Positions 35,024 through 43,759 are shown, counted from the first letter of the stretch. The stretch: DNA of 64,000 nucleotides from Halococcus saccharolyticus DSM 5350 (GCF_000336915.1 NZ_AOMD01000002.1:7413-71412), one strand, 5' to 3'. The notes: generated by a model not told the origin, from the letters alone. Translations and numbers: made by a program.

Positions 35024-35401
35024 GTGGACGCCTCGCGCGCGCTCGCGACGATCGCCGACGAAGACCTCGCGCCGCTCGACGTGAGCGCCGACCTCGCAGT
35101 GTCGATCGACGGCCACGAGGTCACGATCGAATCCGCCACCGACCGACTCCACGTCGCGGTGCCGACGGTTGGGGTTGCGGCGGCGCTGGTGCGGCGGGCG
35201 CGCGACGTGCTTCCGGGCGCGGCGCGGGTGCTCGCAACGGCCGATCTGACCGCAGTGGTACGGGTACGTGGTACGGTCGTGGCCGTTCTCGGTGCGGAAG
35301 CGCGTCCCAGTCGGCTCGGTGAGCGACTCGACGCCCCCCTCCAGGTCAGCGCCGACGGCGCGTTCACAGCGACGATCCGTGAGGCGCTGTCGACGCTGTG
35401 A
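35024..35401 (+). CDS. Protein of unknown function, coupled to upstream gene
   Basis: A 125-residue alpha/beta protein with GTG start two bases after the preceding stop. Alternating hydrophobic strands (LAVSIDGHEVTIES, LHVAVPTVGVAAALV) and no membrane segment are seen. It probably forms an operon with the 71-residue gene. No family is recognised. Confidence 0.6.
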   Translation: MDASRALATIADEDLAPLDVSADLAVSIDGHEVTIESATDRLHVAVPTVGVAAALVRRARDVLPGAARVLATADLTAVVRVRGTVVAVLGAEARPSRLGERLDAPLQVSADGAFTATIREALSTL

Positions 35402-35434
35402 TCGGCTGTGGAGGCAGCCGACCGCACGGACCAC

Positions 35435-36037
35435 TTACTCGACGGCACGTAGCAGTCCGAGCAGTTCCTCACGATCGGCAGCCGGATCGAACGTGTACTC
35501 GACTCCGAGCGCCGCGAGCAGCGAGTCGAACCCCTGTGTCGGGTAGGCTCCGCCAGCGATCCGGAACGACCCTTCGTGAATCCAGACGGCCAGCCACGCT
35601 TCGATCGCGATTTCGCCGTCGTGGTCGTTCGACGCGATGGCGTGGCGTGCGGTGTACTTCGTGAGACGAGCGCGGTTACCGCCCTCGGTACGCATTCGTT
35701 CGGTTCGGCCGCGGTCGATGGTATGGAACCCGCGATCTTCGAGTCTGTCGACGAACGTGCGGCGCGCTTCGGCGACCACGGCGGGACGGATCATCGTGGG
35801 GCCGACACCCGGCGCGAGCGGTGGTCGGAAGGTGAGTCGTGTGGCGAAGAAAAACCGCCACGGGCCGTCGAGATCGCCGTCGGACGCTGACTCGATCGCT
35901 TCGCGCCGATCGGCATCCTCGTAGACGAGCGTGTGGCCCTCAACTTGGACGGCGGAGAGTTGGAACACCGTCTCCGTGGTGTCCTCGGTGAGTTCCCATC
36001 CGCTCTCGGCAAGGGATTCGTCGGGGACCGACGGCAT
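35435..36037 (-). CDS. Conserved-looking haloarchaeal protein of unknown function
   Basis: A 200-residue soluble protein. Recognisable blocks are ETVFQLSAVQVEGHTLVYED, WRFFFATRLTFRPPL and RARLTKYTARH, with a C-terminal WLAVWIHEGSFRIAGGAYP strand region. It is likely an all-beta lipocalin-like or START-like fold, but I cannot assign a family with confidence. It is monocistronic and convergent with 35024-35401. Confidence 0.6.
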   Translation of the reverse strand: MPSVPDESLAESGWELTEDTTETVFQLSAVQVEGHTLVYEDADRREAIESASDGDLDGPWRFFFATRLTFRPPLAPGVGPTMIRPAVVAEARRTFVDRLEDRGFHTIDRGRTERMRTEGGNRARLTKYTARHAIASNDHDGEIAIEAWLAVWIHEGSFRIAGGAYPTQGFDSLLAALGVEYTFDPAADREELLGLLRAVE

Positions 36038-36070
36038 CAGTGGAGGCTACGCACCGGGTGCTCTTGAAGA

Positions 36071-36345
36071 CTGGCGGTAGCGGTGCGGTTGCGGTCCTGG
36101 CGGATGAAGGGCGAACGAACGGAGTGAGGGCTTCTGTGGTGCTGCGTGGGGCGGTTGCGGAGCGGTCGCGGCAAGCGCCAACAGCCGCACCGCGAGCGAG
36201 GCCGACGGCCGAGTGAGCGGCCGAGGAACCCCCGGAGTTCTCGTGAGCGAAGCGAACGAGGGCTCGGAAGAGGTTGCTCTTCCGGTGGGGGTGACGACGG
36301 CTTTTGATCCACATTTTGCCAGCGAACGAGCGTCAAGCGGCGCTA
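36071..36345 (+). repeat. Dispersed intergenic repeat, copy A
   Basis: The 381-base gap 36038-36418 holds no gene. It starts with CTGGCGGTAGCGGTGCGG, then GGATGAAGGGCGA and GAGGGCTTC, and ends near CTTTTGATCCACATTTT (36301-36317). The same order of blocks appears inverted at 38150-38372. The interior has many GAGCGAAGCGAACGAG-type runs. Confidence 0.6.
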
Positions 36346-36418
36346 CGCGCCGCTGACCATTCGAGGGGGCCTTCGGCCCACGAGAAGAAAGCGAGTGAGC
36401 GCAGCAAAAGGTGGTGGC

Positions 36419-36679
36419 CTAGTGATCGTCCTCGCGCCAGCTGTGTTCGCACTCGGTGCAGACGAAAAACCGGGTTTCGGACTCGTCAGCCGACCGGATC
36501 TGCTGCATGTACCAGTACGCCCGGTCGTTGTCACACTCGGGACAGTCGACTTCGGTCGTCGGCAGGCCGCGCTCCTCGGCGTCGCTGACGTCGATGATCT
36601 CGGACTGTTCTTGGGACTGCGTCGTGCCCGTCTCGCCGGTGATCTCCTCGAAGAGATCGGCGTATTTGTCGTCTGCCAT
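36419..36679 (-). CDS. Transcription factor S-like protein lacking N-terminal zinc ribbon
   Basis: An 86-residue protein. The C-terminal TFIIS-type zinc ribbon is complete: CPECDNDRAYWYMQQIRSAD, the catalytic Asp-Glu pair in SADESETRFF, and CTECEHSW. The N-terminal CxxC ribbon found in standard archaeal TFS (about 105 residues) is missing and replaced by an acidic helix MADDKYADLFEEITGE. It may stimulate RNA cleavage by RNA polymerase or modulate it. A TATA box lies at 36721-36729. Confidence 0.8.
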   Translation of the reverse strand: MADDKYADLFEEITGETGTTQSQEQSEIIDVSDAEERGLPTTEVDCPECDNDRAYWYMQQIRSADESETRFFVCTECEHSWREDDH

Positions 36680-36789
36680 GATGTGGTCCCGTTTCGGGTG
36701 CGGTCGGTTCGTGGTCCAACGGGTTAAGTCGACTGGGTTCCGTGCCGCGAAGGAAACCGTGATAGGTGCGCGGGGCGTGGCGTCGGTAG

Positions 36790-38139
36790 ATGGTTTTCCG
36801 ACGTTTGCGGGAGTGGTTTCGCGCCACGTTTCTCGGCACCGACCGCCGGGTGCTCGTGCTCGCGCTCGCTCGGATGGCCGACTCGATCGCGAACTCCTTT
36901 CTCATCGTCGTGCTACCGCTCTATATCGCCAGCGGGCAGATCCCGATAGAGGGCCTGGTCGGCGTCGAGGTGGGCGGGCTCGCGGTGTCGGAGGAACTCC
37001 TCATCGGGATCGTGCTCTCGCTGTTCGGCTTTCTCAACAGTCTCGGCCAGCCGTTCACCGGCCGGCTGTCGGATCGAACCGGTCAACGTCGGCCGTTCAT
37101 CCTCGGCGGGCTCGCGCTGCTTGGGGTCGCGAGCGCCGCCTACGCGTTCGTCGATAACTACTACGCGGTCGTTGCCTTTCGGATGCTCCAAGGACTCGGC
37201 GCGGCGCTCACCATTCCGGCGACGGTCGCGCTGGTGAACGAACTCGCGACATCTGTCGACCGTGGCGAGAACTTCGGCGTGTTCAACACCTTCCGGCTGC
37301 TGGGCTTCGGCCTCGGGCCGATCGTCGCCGGTGTCCTCATCACCGGCGGACTGTCCGGGACGAGCGTCGTTACGTATCGGCTGTTCGGCACGACGGTTTC
37401 GGGCTTCGAGGCCGCGTTCGCCGTCGCCGTTCTCGGCGCGGCGGCGAGTTTCGCGCTGGTGACGCTGCTGGTTTCGGACCCGCCGGAGACCGAGGCCGCC
37501 GCCGGCGAGGATCTCTCGGTAGCGATCCGCGATCCGACCGGCGAGCACCTCCTGGATCCGGTTTTCACGCTCGGTCTCGCTACGCTCTTCATGGCTATCG
37601 GCATCGGCCTCTTCGCGACGCTCCAGGAGTTGATCAACAGTCGACTCGATCAGGGGCCGTTCCTGTTCAGCGTCGAGTTCGCCGCCGTGGTCATTGCGAA
37701 CGTCATTCTTCAAGTCCCGATCGGTCAGGCGAGCGACCGCTACGGCCGTCGTCCGTTCATCGTTGCCGGGTTCGTCCTGCTCGTCCCCACGACGTTCGTC
37801 CAGGGTCTCGTGACCGAACCCCTCCTGATGATCGCCGTCCGGCTCGGCCAGGGCGTGGCGGTGGCGATGGTGTTCGCGCCGGCGCTCGCGCTCGCAGGCG
37901 ACCTCGCCGGCAAGGGCCAGTCGGGCACGCAGCTCTCGATCCTCACGATGGCGTTCGGACTGGGGGTCGCCATCGGCCCACTCGCCTCCGGCTTTCTCGT
38001 CGGATTCGGGTTCGTCTATCCCTTCGCGTTCGGGGCCGCGCTCGCGGCGATCGGGTTCGTGTTCGTCTACACGCAAGTCGAGGAGACGGTCTCCGATACC
38101 GTCGCGCCAGGTGGCGACATCGTTCCGCAGGACGACTAG
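36790..38139 (+). CDS. MFS transporter
   Basis: A 449-residue major facilitator with twelve helices. The MFS A-motif GRLSDRTGQRRPF lies after helix 2 (near residues 92-104) and its second-half counterpart GQASDRYGRRPF near 310. R-x-L-Q-G-L-G-A follows in helix 4. These features place it with drug/metabolite exporters. The substrate is unknown. Inverted copies of an intergenic repeat lie on both sides of this gene and the TFS-like gene. Confidence 0.9.
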   Translation: MVFRRLREWFRATFLGTDRRVLVLALARMADSIANSFLIVVLPLYIASGQIPIEGLVGVEVGGLAVSEELLIGIVLSLFGFLNSLGQPFTGRLSDRTGQRRPFILGGLALLGVASAAYAFVDNYYAVVAFRMLQGLGAALTIPATVALVNELATSVDRGENFGVFNTFRLLGFGLGPIVAGVLITGGLSGTSVVTYRLFGTTVSGFEAAFAVAVLGAAASFALVTLLVSDPPETEAAAGEDLSVAIRDPTGEHLLDPVFTLGLATLFMAIGIGLFATLQELINSRLDQGPFLFSVEFAAVVIANVILQVPIGQASDRYGRRPFIVAGFVLLVPTTFVQGLVTEPLLMIAVRLGQGVAVAMVFAPALALAGDLAGKGQSGTQLSILTMAFGLGVAIGPLASGFLVGFGFVYPFAFGAALAAIGFVFVYTQVEETVSDTVAPGGDIVPQDD

Positions 38140-38149
38140 CCACTTTTTT

Positions 38150-38372
38150 ACTTCGTCGAGTGCGCTCGCTTTGCTCGCGCACCACTCCTCGTAAAACCTG
38201 GACTAAAAACACCCGCTCACTCGCGCCGACGGCGCTCGTTCGCGGTGAACCGTGCTCGCTTCGCTCGCACGGATAGTTTTCACGTCTGCCCCGCACAGCA
38301 CCGCCGAAGCCCTCGGCCGTTCGCTCCCGGCCTCGCCCTTCATCCACCAGGCCCGCACCGCTACCGCCAGCG
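38150..38372 (-). repeat. Dispersed intergenic repeat, copy B (inverted)
   Basis: Read on the minus strand, the 275-base gap starts CTGGCGGTAGCGGTGCGG, then GGATGAAGGGCGA, GAGGGCTTC and GGTGCTG, and ends with TTTTTAGTCCAGGTTTT (38194-38210). The order and spacing parallel copy A at 36071. No gene is present. Confidence 0.6.
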
Positions 38373-38414
38373 TCGAAAGCGCTCGAACGAAGTCGAAACG
38401 CCGTTCGGTCGCCG

Positions 38415-39182
38415 TTACTCGAACTCCGGCTCGCGGTCCTCGACGAACGCACGCATCCCCTCGCGCTGGTCGTCGGTGCCGAAGAGCCCGCTCCACGCCC
38501 GGCGCTCGTAGGTCAGCCCGGCCGACTGGTGCGTCTCGTGGACCTGGTTCATCGCCTCCTTCGCGGCCTGAAGCGCGTGTTTGGGTTTCGCGGCGAGTTC
38601 GGCGGCCATCCCGGCGACGTGATCGTCGAGTTCGTCGTGGGCGACGACCTCGCCGACCAGCCCGTGTTGGTGGGCGTCCTGGGCGTCGACACGCTCGCCG
38701 AAGAATACCAACCGGCGCGCGAGTTCGTCGCCGACCAGCCGCGAGAGCCGCTGCGTTCCGCCCCAGCCAGGAACGATCCCGAGATCGATCTCGGTCTGGC
38801 CGAGGACGGCGCGCTCGGACGCCACCCGGAGGTCGGCGGCGAGCGCGAGTTCACAGCCGCCGCCGAAGGCGTACCCGTTGACTGCGGCGATCACCGGGGC
38901 TGGGAACGTCTCGATGGCGTCGGTCACTCGGTGGCCGAGCTCGGCGTAGGCCTGCGCCTCCGCGACCGAAAGCTCCGCCATGTACGCGATGTCCGCACCC
39001 GCGACGAACGCATCGTCGCCTGCTCCCGTGAGGACGAGCGCGCGGGCGTCCCGAGCCTCCGCCAGCGCCTCCTCCAGAGCTTCGAGGGTGTCGGTGTTGA
39101 GTGCGTTCAGCCGATCGGGGCGGTCGACGGTGATCGTCGCGACGCCCTCATCGCGGTCGAGATCGATCGTATCCCACGACAT
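38415..39182 (-). CDS. Enoyl-CoA hydratase/isomerase family protein
   Basis: A 255-residue crotonase-fold enzyme. The oxyanion-hole segments are AFVAGADI (near 60-67) and YAFGGGCELALAADL (near 103-117). The first catalytic Glu is present in GQTEIDLGIVPGWGGTQRL. At the position of the second Glu of classical hydratases the sequence LARRLVFFGE has Arg. It may be an isomerase or another crotonase activity rather than a simple hydratase. ATG 39182 is the family start. Confidence 0.8.
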   Translation of the reverse strand: MSWDTIDLDRDEGVATITVDRPDRLNALNTDTLEALEEALAEARDARALVLTGAGDDAFVAGADIAYMAELSVAEAQAYAELGHRVTDAIETFPAPVIAAVNGYAFGGGCELALAADLRVASERAVLGQTEIDLGIVPGWGGTQRLSRLVGDELARRLVFFGERVDAQDAHQHGLVGEVVAHDELDDHVAGMAAELAAKPKHALQAAKEAMNQVHETHQSAGLTYERRAWSGLFGTDDQREGMRAFVEDREPEFE

Positions 39183-39247
39183 GCTCCGGTCGAGGATCGG
39201 CAGCCACAAATCGTTTCGCAGTCACACGCCGCGCCATCAAGCGGCGA

Positions 39248-39817
39248 TCAGTTCCTCGTCAGCCGCAGGACCGACAAGGTCTCGAACGGAAACGAGTCCT
39301 CGGTGACGGTCTCGCTTGCGAACCCCACGTGGGCGGCGTGTTCGACGATCGTCTCGACGCCGGCGAGGCTACTCACGAGTAAGAGAACTCGGCCCTCGGG
39401 CGCGAGTACGCGTCCGACGTCCGCGAGAAACGGTTCGATGACCGCTCGCCCGGTCTCGCCACCCGACAGCGCCACCCCCATCCAGTCGTCGGCCGCCTCG
39501 TCGGGCTCGGTCGGGAGGTACGGCGGATTGAACGTCACGAGATCGAACGCCTCGGCCGCAAACGCGGCCGTGAGATCGGCCCGAACGGCGTCGATCCCCG
39601 CCTCGCGGGCCTGCCGGCAAGCGTGAGGATTCCGGTCGACACCCACGACTCGCGCTCCGGCCGCTTGCAGTTGCGCTGCGACGTACCCTGATCCCGTGCC
39701 GACGTCGAGCACACGGTCGGTCGGCGTGACGTCGGCCATCGCTGCGGTCGCGAGGAGATCTGAGTCCTCGGCGGGCTGGTACACGTCGTCGCGTTCGCGG
39801 CGGTCGTCGAGCCCCAT
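39248..39817 (-). CDS. HemK2/MTQ2-type protein methyltransferase
   Basis: A 189-residue SAM methyltransferase. Motif I VLDVGTGSGYVAAQL lies near residues 37-51 and the NPPY motif near 96-99, the signature of enzymes that methylate amide nitrogen of Gln/Asn. In archaea this short form probably methylates the GGQ glutamine of aRF1. The N-terminus DDVYQPAEDSDLL is typical. It follows the MscS gene with a one-base stop/start overlap. Confidence 0.85.
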   Translation of the reverse strand: MGLDDRRERDDVYQPAEDSDLLATAAMADVTPTDRVLDVGTGSGYVAAQLQAAGARVVGVDRNPHACRQAREAGIDAVRADLTAAFAAEAFDLVTFNPPYLPTEPDEAADDWMGVALSGGETGRAVIEPFLADVGRVLAPEGRVLLLVSSLAGVETIVEHAAHVGFASETVTEDSFPFETLSVLRLTRN

Positions 39818-40980
39818 CAGTTCTCGCCGCCGTCGGTCGCCGTGGTCGATCCCCGCGCTCGTGTACCGGAGTCAGTGCGTTCGGGCGCACCGCGATCGGT
39901 GACGTCGAAGCCGGATTCCGCCCGTGCGTTGAGCGTCCGCTGGGGGAACGGGATGGTGATCCCTTCGCGATCGAAGGCAGTCTTCACCGACTGGATCACG
40001 CCAGTCTTCGACGCCCAGACGCGACGAGCGCTCGGCTTGTCGACCCAAAAACGGAGTTCGAGGACGATCCCGGAGTCGGCGAACCGTTTCAGCACCGTCC
40101 GTGGCGAGGGGACCTCCCGAATCCGGTCGTCGTGGTCCTCCATCGACTCCGTGGCCACCGCCATCGCACGATCGAGGTCAGTATCGTAGTCGACACTCAT
40201 CTCGATGTCGACCCGGTATCGGTCGTTCTCCGATCGGTTGATCAGCGGATTACTGGTGACCTCGTTGTTCGGGATCAGCACGTGCTCGTCGTCGAACGTC
40301 CTGATCTTCGTGTTGACGATGGTCACGTCCCGAACCACACCCTCGTGCCCATCGACCTCGATCCAGTCACCAACCCGGAACGGCCGTGAAAAGAGGAGCA
40401 CGAACCCGGCGGTGATCGCACCGAGGGTGTCGCGTGCCGCGTAGCCGAGCACTGCCCCGAGTACGCCCGCGCCGACGAACAGCTGTCCCGGATCGATACC
40501 CCAGATGACGAGCAGCCCCATAAACGCGAATACGGATACCCCGACGTCGGCGACGTGATACGCCACTTCGCTCTGGTGGTCAGTAATCGCGTCGTACTCC
40601 TCGGAGAGTCGATCGATCGAGCGGTTGATGAGTCGGATGAGGAGGTACGCGATCACGAGGACCGCGATCGTGATCAGTACGCGAGCAGCCTCGAAACGCG
40701 TCACAGACGCCGACTTGACGAGATACTCGACGAACCCGGTGACGTGCCAGACCACAGCTAAAGCGAGGACGACACCGACGGTGAGCAGCGCCACCGCACC
40801 GGCCTGGGTCGCCTCGGTCAATCGCGAACTGTAGCGCCGTTTGAGCGGGCGACCAGCTCGCCTGATGGCTTCGCCAGCCACCGCCAGCAACCCGAACAGC
40901 ACGACGGTCCCGAGCAGTTGCTCTCCGAGCGTGTGGAAGTACGCCCGCTGCAACTCCTTTGCGTACTCGAAGACGTTCAT
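39817..40980 (-). CDS. MscS family mechanosensitive channel
   Basis: A 387-residue small-conductance mechanosensitive channel. Four N-terminal helices precede the pore helix and the conserved GYAARDTLGAITAGF segment, then the beta domain RPFRVGDWIEVDGHEGVV and IPNNEV. It would protect the cell during osmotic downshock. ATG 40980 is chosen; the frame is open to 41085 but that part is Arg-rich and not conserved-looking. The acidic, disordered C-terminus overlaps the HemK2 start. Confidence 0.9.
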   Translation of the reverse strand: MNVFEYAKELQRAYFHTLGEQLLGTVVLFGLLAVAGEAIRRAGRPLKRRYSSRLTEATQAGAVALLTVGVVLALAVVWHVTGFVEYLVKSASVTRFEAARVLITIAVLVIAYLLIRLINRSIDRLSEEYDAITDHQSEVAYHVADVGVSVFAFMGLLVIWGIDPGQLFVGAGVLGAVLGYAARDTLGAITAGFVLLFSRPFRVGDWIEVDGHEGVVRDVTIVNTKIRTFDDEHVLIPNNEVTSNPLINRSENDRYRVDIEMSVDYDTDLDRAMAVATESMEDHDDRIREVPSPRTVLKRFADSGIVLELRFWVDKPSARRVWASKTGVIQSVKTAFDREGITIPFPQRTLNARAESGFDVTDRGAPERTDSGTRARGSTTATDGGEN

Positions 40981-41107
40981 CGTCGCGTCCCATCGTGGCC
41001 GTCTACGATGGCCGGCCGTCTCGCTATCGAGCCGGACGGTCGACCGGCCGATCGAGCACTCGGAACGACAGCCGATCGCCGACACACGGAACGGTCACGC
41101 GCCCGAC

Positions 41108-41257
41108 TCAGACGGCGTCGAATCGCTCGCCACCACATTCGGGACAGAGCTGCTGGCGCTCGTCGAACTCCACGAGACAGTCGGTACAGCGATACGTCGT
41201 CGGCTCGTCGTCGCCGTCGGGAACGATCGAGTCCCGTACCTCGTCTACGACGCCCAT
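41108..41257 (-). CDS. Small zinc-ribbon protein
   Basis: A 49-residue protein with two metal knuckles, YRCTDCLVEF and CPECG, spaced as in a rubredoxin-like zinc ribbon. ATG 41257 and ATG 41263 are both possible. It lies between rsmA and the MscS gene on the same strand. The role is unknown, possibly nucleic acid or protein binding. Confidence 0.65.
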   Translation of the reverse strand: MGVVDEVRDSIVPDGDDEPTTYRCTDCLVEFDERQQLCPECGGERFDAV

Positions 41258-41374
41258 ACCCATCCGTGCACCGCCATCCGCTTTTCCTCGCTGCATGAAA
41301 TCGCCGGGAACCCGCGAACGCGGCGGTCACGTCGATCGACTCCTCGATCTCGATCGTCGACCGCCGGTCGCTGG

Positions 41375-42262
41375 TCATTCGATCTCGCTCCCCGACGTCG
41401 GTTCTTCGCTTGGCGCACCACCGACTTCCACACCGAGACGGGCCAGTGCGGCGAACTCCTCCGGTGTGAGATCGCCCGCCCGCTTTCTCAGTAACTCCTC
41501 GTCGGCAGCCTCGACCACCGCCGCCGGTTGCTCGATCTCCGAGATGTGGGTCGTGTTCCGGATCGCGTTGCGAACGGTCTTGCGCCGCTGGGTGAACACC
41601 GCCCTGACGAACGCGAGAAACGCCATCTCGTCGATCGCGTAGTCCGGATCGCACGGCGAAGTTCGCACGATTGCACTCTCGACGGCCGGCGGCGGCGAGA
41701 ACGCCTCCGGCGGCACGGTTTCGACGATCTCGCACTCCGCGTAGTGGCCCACAGTCACCGATAGACGACCGTAGTCGTCGGTTCCGGGGGCGGCGACCAT
41801 CCGCTCGGCGAACTCCCGTTGTACCATGATCACGAGCGGTCGCTTCGCGGGCAGCAACCGAAAGAGCACCTCGCTCGAAACGCCGTACGGGAGGTTCGAC
41901 ACCGACACAGAGAACTCGGGAATCTCGAGCGAGAGCGCGTTACCCTCGACGACATCGAGCCGTCCGTCCGCGCAGGCGTCGGCGAACTCCTCGCGAAGGA
42001 AGTCAGCGAGTCGCGCGTCGCGCTCGATCGCCGTGACGCGGTCGGCCGTATCGAGTAGGCGGTCGGTCAGCGCGCCCGTTCCGGCTCCGATCTCGAGGAC
42101 GTGACTGGTGTCGAACGCCTCGGCGTACGTCGGAAGACGGTCGAGCACGCGGTCGTCGACGAGGAAGTGTTGATCCTGGTTCCGGTCGGGCTGGATCCCC
42201 GCCCGGGCCAGCAGCGCGTCGGGATCACGACCCTCCGTCGACGAGCGGTTCCGACCGGTCAT
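41375..42262 (-). CDS. rsmA: 16S rRNA (adenine-N6,N6)-dimethyltransferase
   Basis: A 295-residue KsgA/Dim1 enzyme that dimethylates two adjacent adenines in the 3' hairpin of 16S rRNA. The entry motif QDQHFLVDD (28-36), SAM site EIGAGTGALTDRLL (near 57-70) and catalytic NLPY (near 123-126) are intact. A TATA box GTTTAATACGC at 42283-42293 gives it its own leaderless promoter. It belongs to the conserved L21e-RpoF-DUF655 block. Confidence 0.95.
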   Translation of the reverse strand: MTGRNRSSTEGRDPDALLARAGIQPDRNQDQHFLVDDRVLDRLPTYAEAFDTSHVLEIGAGTGALTDRLLDTADRVTAIERDARLADFLREEFADACADGRLDVVEGNALSLEIPEFSVSVSNLPYGVSSEVLFRLLPAKRPLVIMVQREFAERMVAAPGTDDYGRLSVTVGHYAECEIVETVPPEAFSPPPAVESAIVRTSPCDPDYAIDEMAFLAFVRAVFTQRRKTVRNAIRNTTHISEIEQPAAVVEAADEELLRKRAGDLTPEEFAALARLGVEVGGAPSEEPTSGSEIE

Positions 42263-42282
42263 GACTTGGTGTATCCGTTCGT

Positions 42283-42293
42283 CGCGTATTAAA
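42283..42293 (-). promoter_or_regulatory. TATA box of rsmA
   Basis: The minus strand reads GTTTAATACGC, about 27 bases before the ATG at 42262, inside the 39-base gap after the upstream gene. Confidence 0.65.
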
Positions 42294-42301
42294 CGCCCTG
42301 T

Positions 42302-43114
42302 TTACTCCGCACCCGACGCCGGTTGGTACGCAGCCAGCGTCTCCCGAACGATGCGTGCGAACTCGCGGCCGGTCGCCGGATCGTCGAACTCGAAAGCGTC
42401 GGGCGGACTCACGACACGGTCGTAGAGGCTTGTCAGAAGCCGTTTGGCGAATCCAGCACTATCGTTTCGGTCCGGCTCTCGGAAGCTGACTCGCCGGCCG
42501 TTCTCCTCGACGGTCACCCCAGCAACGGAGTGGAATCCATAGCAGGTCGTACTGCTTCCATCAATCGTCGAGACACAGATCGAATCGGTTTCGACACGGT
42601 ACTGCCGGCCGTCTTTCGTCCACTCGATGCGTATCTCGTCCGGAACTAGACAGGCCCACAGCGGAGCAAGCGCATCCGATACGTTGCTACGGAACTCCTC
42701 GCCGCCCACCCAGTTCACGCCGATGTGCGTCCAGTCGTGATGCGGAACAGCGAAGTAAATCGACTCTCCCCCTCGTTGGAGCGCGAGCCTGAACAGAAAG
42801 TGGTTTCCAAAGATACCATCCACGAGCGACGCGAGCCGTTCGACCGTTCCGCTCGCGTCGGGCAACGGCGCTCGAAACTGCGGACTATCGCGGTCCCAGC
42901 GGTCCTCACCAAGCGGCTCGAACTCCTCGCGCACGTCCGTCCACACCGCTTCGCAGTCGGCAGTGTCCGGTAGGTCTTCGTCCAACCACTCGATGTCGAA
43001 ACAGACGAACACGGTATCCGCGTACGGAAGTGCTGCCTCGACGACGGTTCGATTCGCGATTGGGTAATCGTCGGCTGCGAGAGCGTGCGTACTCTCGTCG
43101 GACCACAGCGACAT
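42302..43114 (-). CDS. Protein of unknown function inserted in ribosomal block
   Basis: A 270-residue soluble protein with no recognised family. Readable parts are YADTVFVCFDIEWL, AVPHHDWTHIGVNWVGGEEF, VETDSICVSTIDGSSTTCYGF and a helical C-terminus. It sits between DUF655 and rsmA, a place where many haloarchaea have nothing. Its codon use is less GC-biased than its neighbours. ATG 43114 is used; GTG 43129 is an alternative three bases from the DUF655 stop. It may be a recent insertion. Confidence 0.55.
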   Translation of the reverse strand: MSLWSDESTHALAADDYPIANRTVVEAALPYADTVFVCFDIEWLDEDLPDTADCEAVWTDVREEFEPLGEDRWDRDSPQFRAPLPDASGTVERLASLVDGIFGNHFLFRLALQRGGESIYFAVPHHDWTHIGVNWVGGEEFRSNVSDALAPLWACLVPDEIRIEWTKDGRQYRVETDSICVSTIDGSSTTCYGFHSVAGVTVEENGRRVSFREPDRNDSAGFAKRLLTSLYDRVVSPPDAFEFDDPATGREFARIVRETLAAYQPASGAE

Positions 43115-43132
43115 CGCCGACGCGCTCACGAC

Positions 43133-43720
43133 TCAGCCCTCGTCCGGATCGCGCCCGACGAAGATGCGGTACTTGAGGTCGTCGTCGCGGAGTTCCTCGA
43201 TCAGCCGCTCGACGAGAATCTCCTTCGGGCGGTGGAGCCCCGCGACCCGCTCTTCGAGGTCGTCGAACCCGTCGAACGGCTCGCGCTTTCGCTCGTCGAG
43301 GATCGAGTTTCGGAGTTTCTTGCCGATACCAGGGAGCAGGTTGAGCTGGTGGAGCCGGAGCGTGATCGGCTGGGCGTCGTTGTAGAAGCCGACGAACCGC
43401 GCCTCGTCGCGATCGATGATCTCCTCGACCGCGTACTCGAGCTCCGATCGCGCGGCGTTCGAGAGGTCACCGTGAGTTACCTCACGAACGGATTCGATCC
43501 CTTCGCCGTCGAACTGGATCCGATCGCCGAAACTGATGTCGGCGTCCTCGGTCAGCGTCAGCTCTCGGAGCTGAAACTGTGACTCGCCGAGGACGTAGGC
43601 GATCGGCGGTTTCTGATGTGCTGGCCGGTCGTCGTCGGGACGGCCGTTGGGCAGCAGATCGAGCACGACGGCTCGTGTCCGCTCGGTCGACGCCCCGTCG
43701 TCGCTCTCGGCGTCACTCAT
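43133..43720 (-). CDS. DUF655 family protein
   Basis: A 195-residue archaeal DUF655 protein, thought to bind nucleic acid. An OB-like N-terminal half is followed by a helix-hairpin-helix segment LHQLNLLPGIGKKLRNSIL near residues 124-142. It has its own TATA box TACTTAAATT at 43742-43751 in the gap after rpoF. Its constant association with L21e, RpoF and RsmA suggests a part in ribosome or transcription machinery. Confidence 0.85.
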   Translation of the reverse strand: MSDAESDDGASTERTRAVVLDLLPNGRPDDDRPAHQKPPIAYVLGESQFQLRELTLTEDADISFGDRIQFDGEGIESVREVTHGDLSNAARSELEYAVEEIIDRDEARFVGFYNDAQPITLRLHQLNLLPGIGKKLRNSILDERKREPFDGFDDLEERVAGLHRPKEILVERLIEELRDDDLKYRIFVGRDPDEG

Positions 43721-43741
43721 GCCCCCATTACACCGAGGACG

Positions 43742-43751
43742 TACTTAAATT
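43742..43751 (-). promoter_or_regulatory. TATA box of DUF655 gene
   Basis: AATTTAAGTA on the minus strand is centred about 27 bases before the ATG at 43720, within the 39-base gap after rpoF. Confidence 0.6.
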
Positions 43752-43759
43752 CGCGGCGA

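Noticed and set aside
36038-36418. CRISPR-like or tandem array in the repeat-rich gap
   Set aside because: No regular repeat-spacer pattern; only scattered GAGCGAAGCGAACGAG-type runs.
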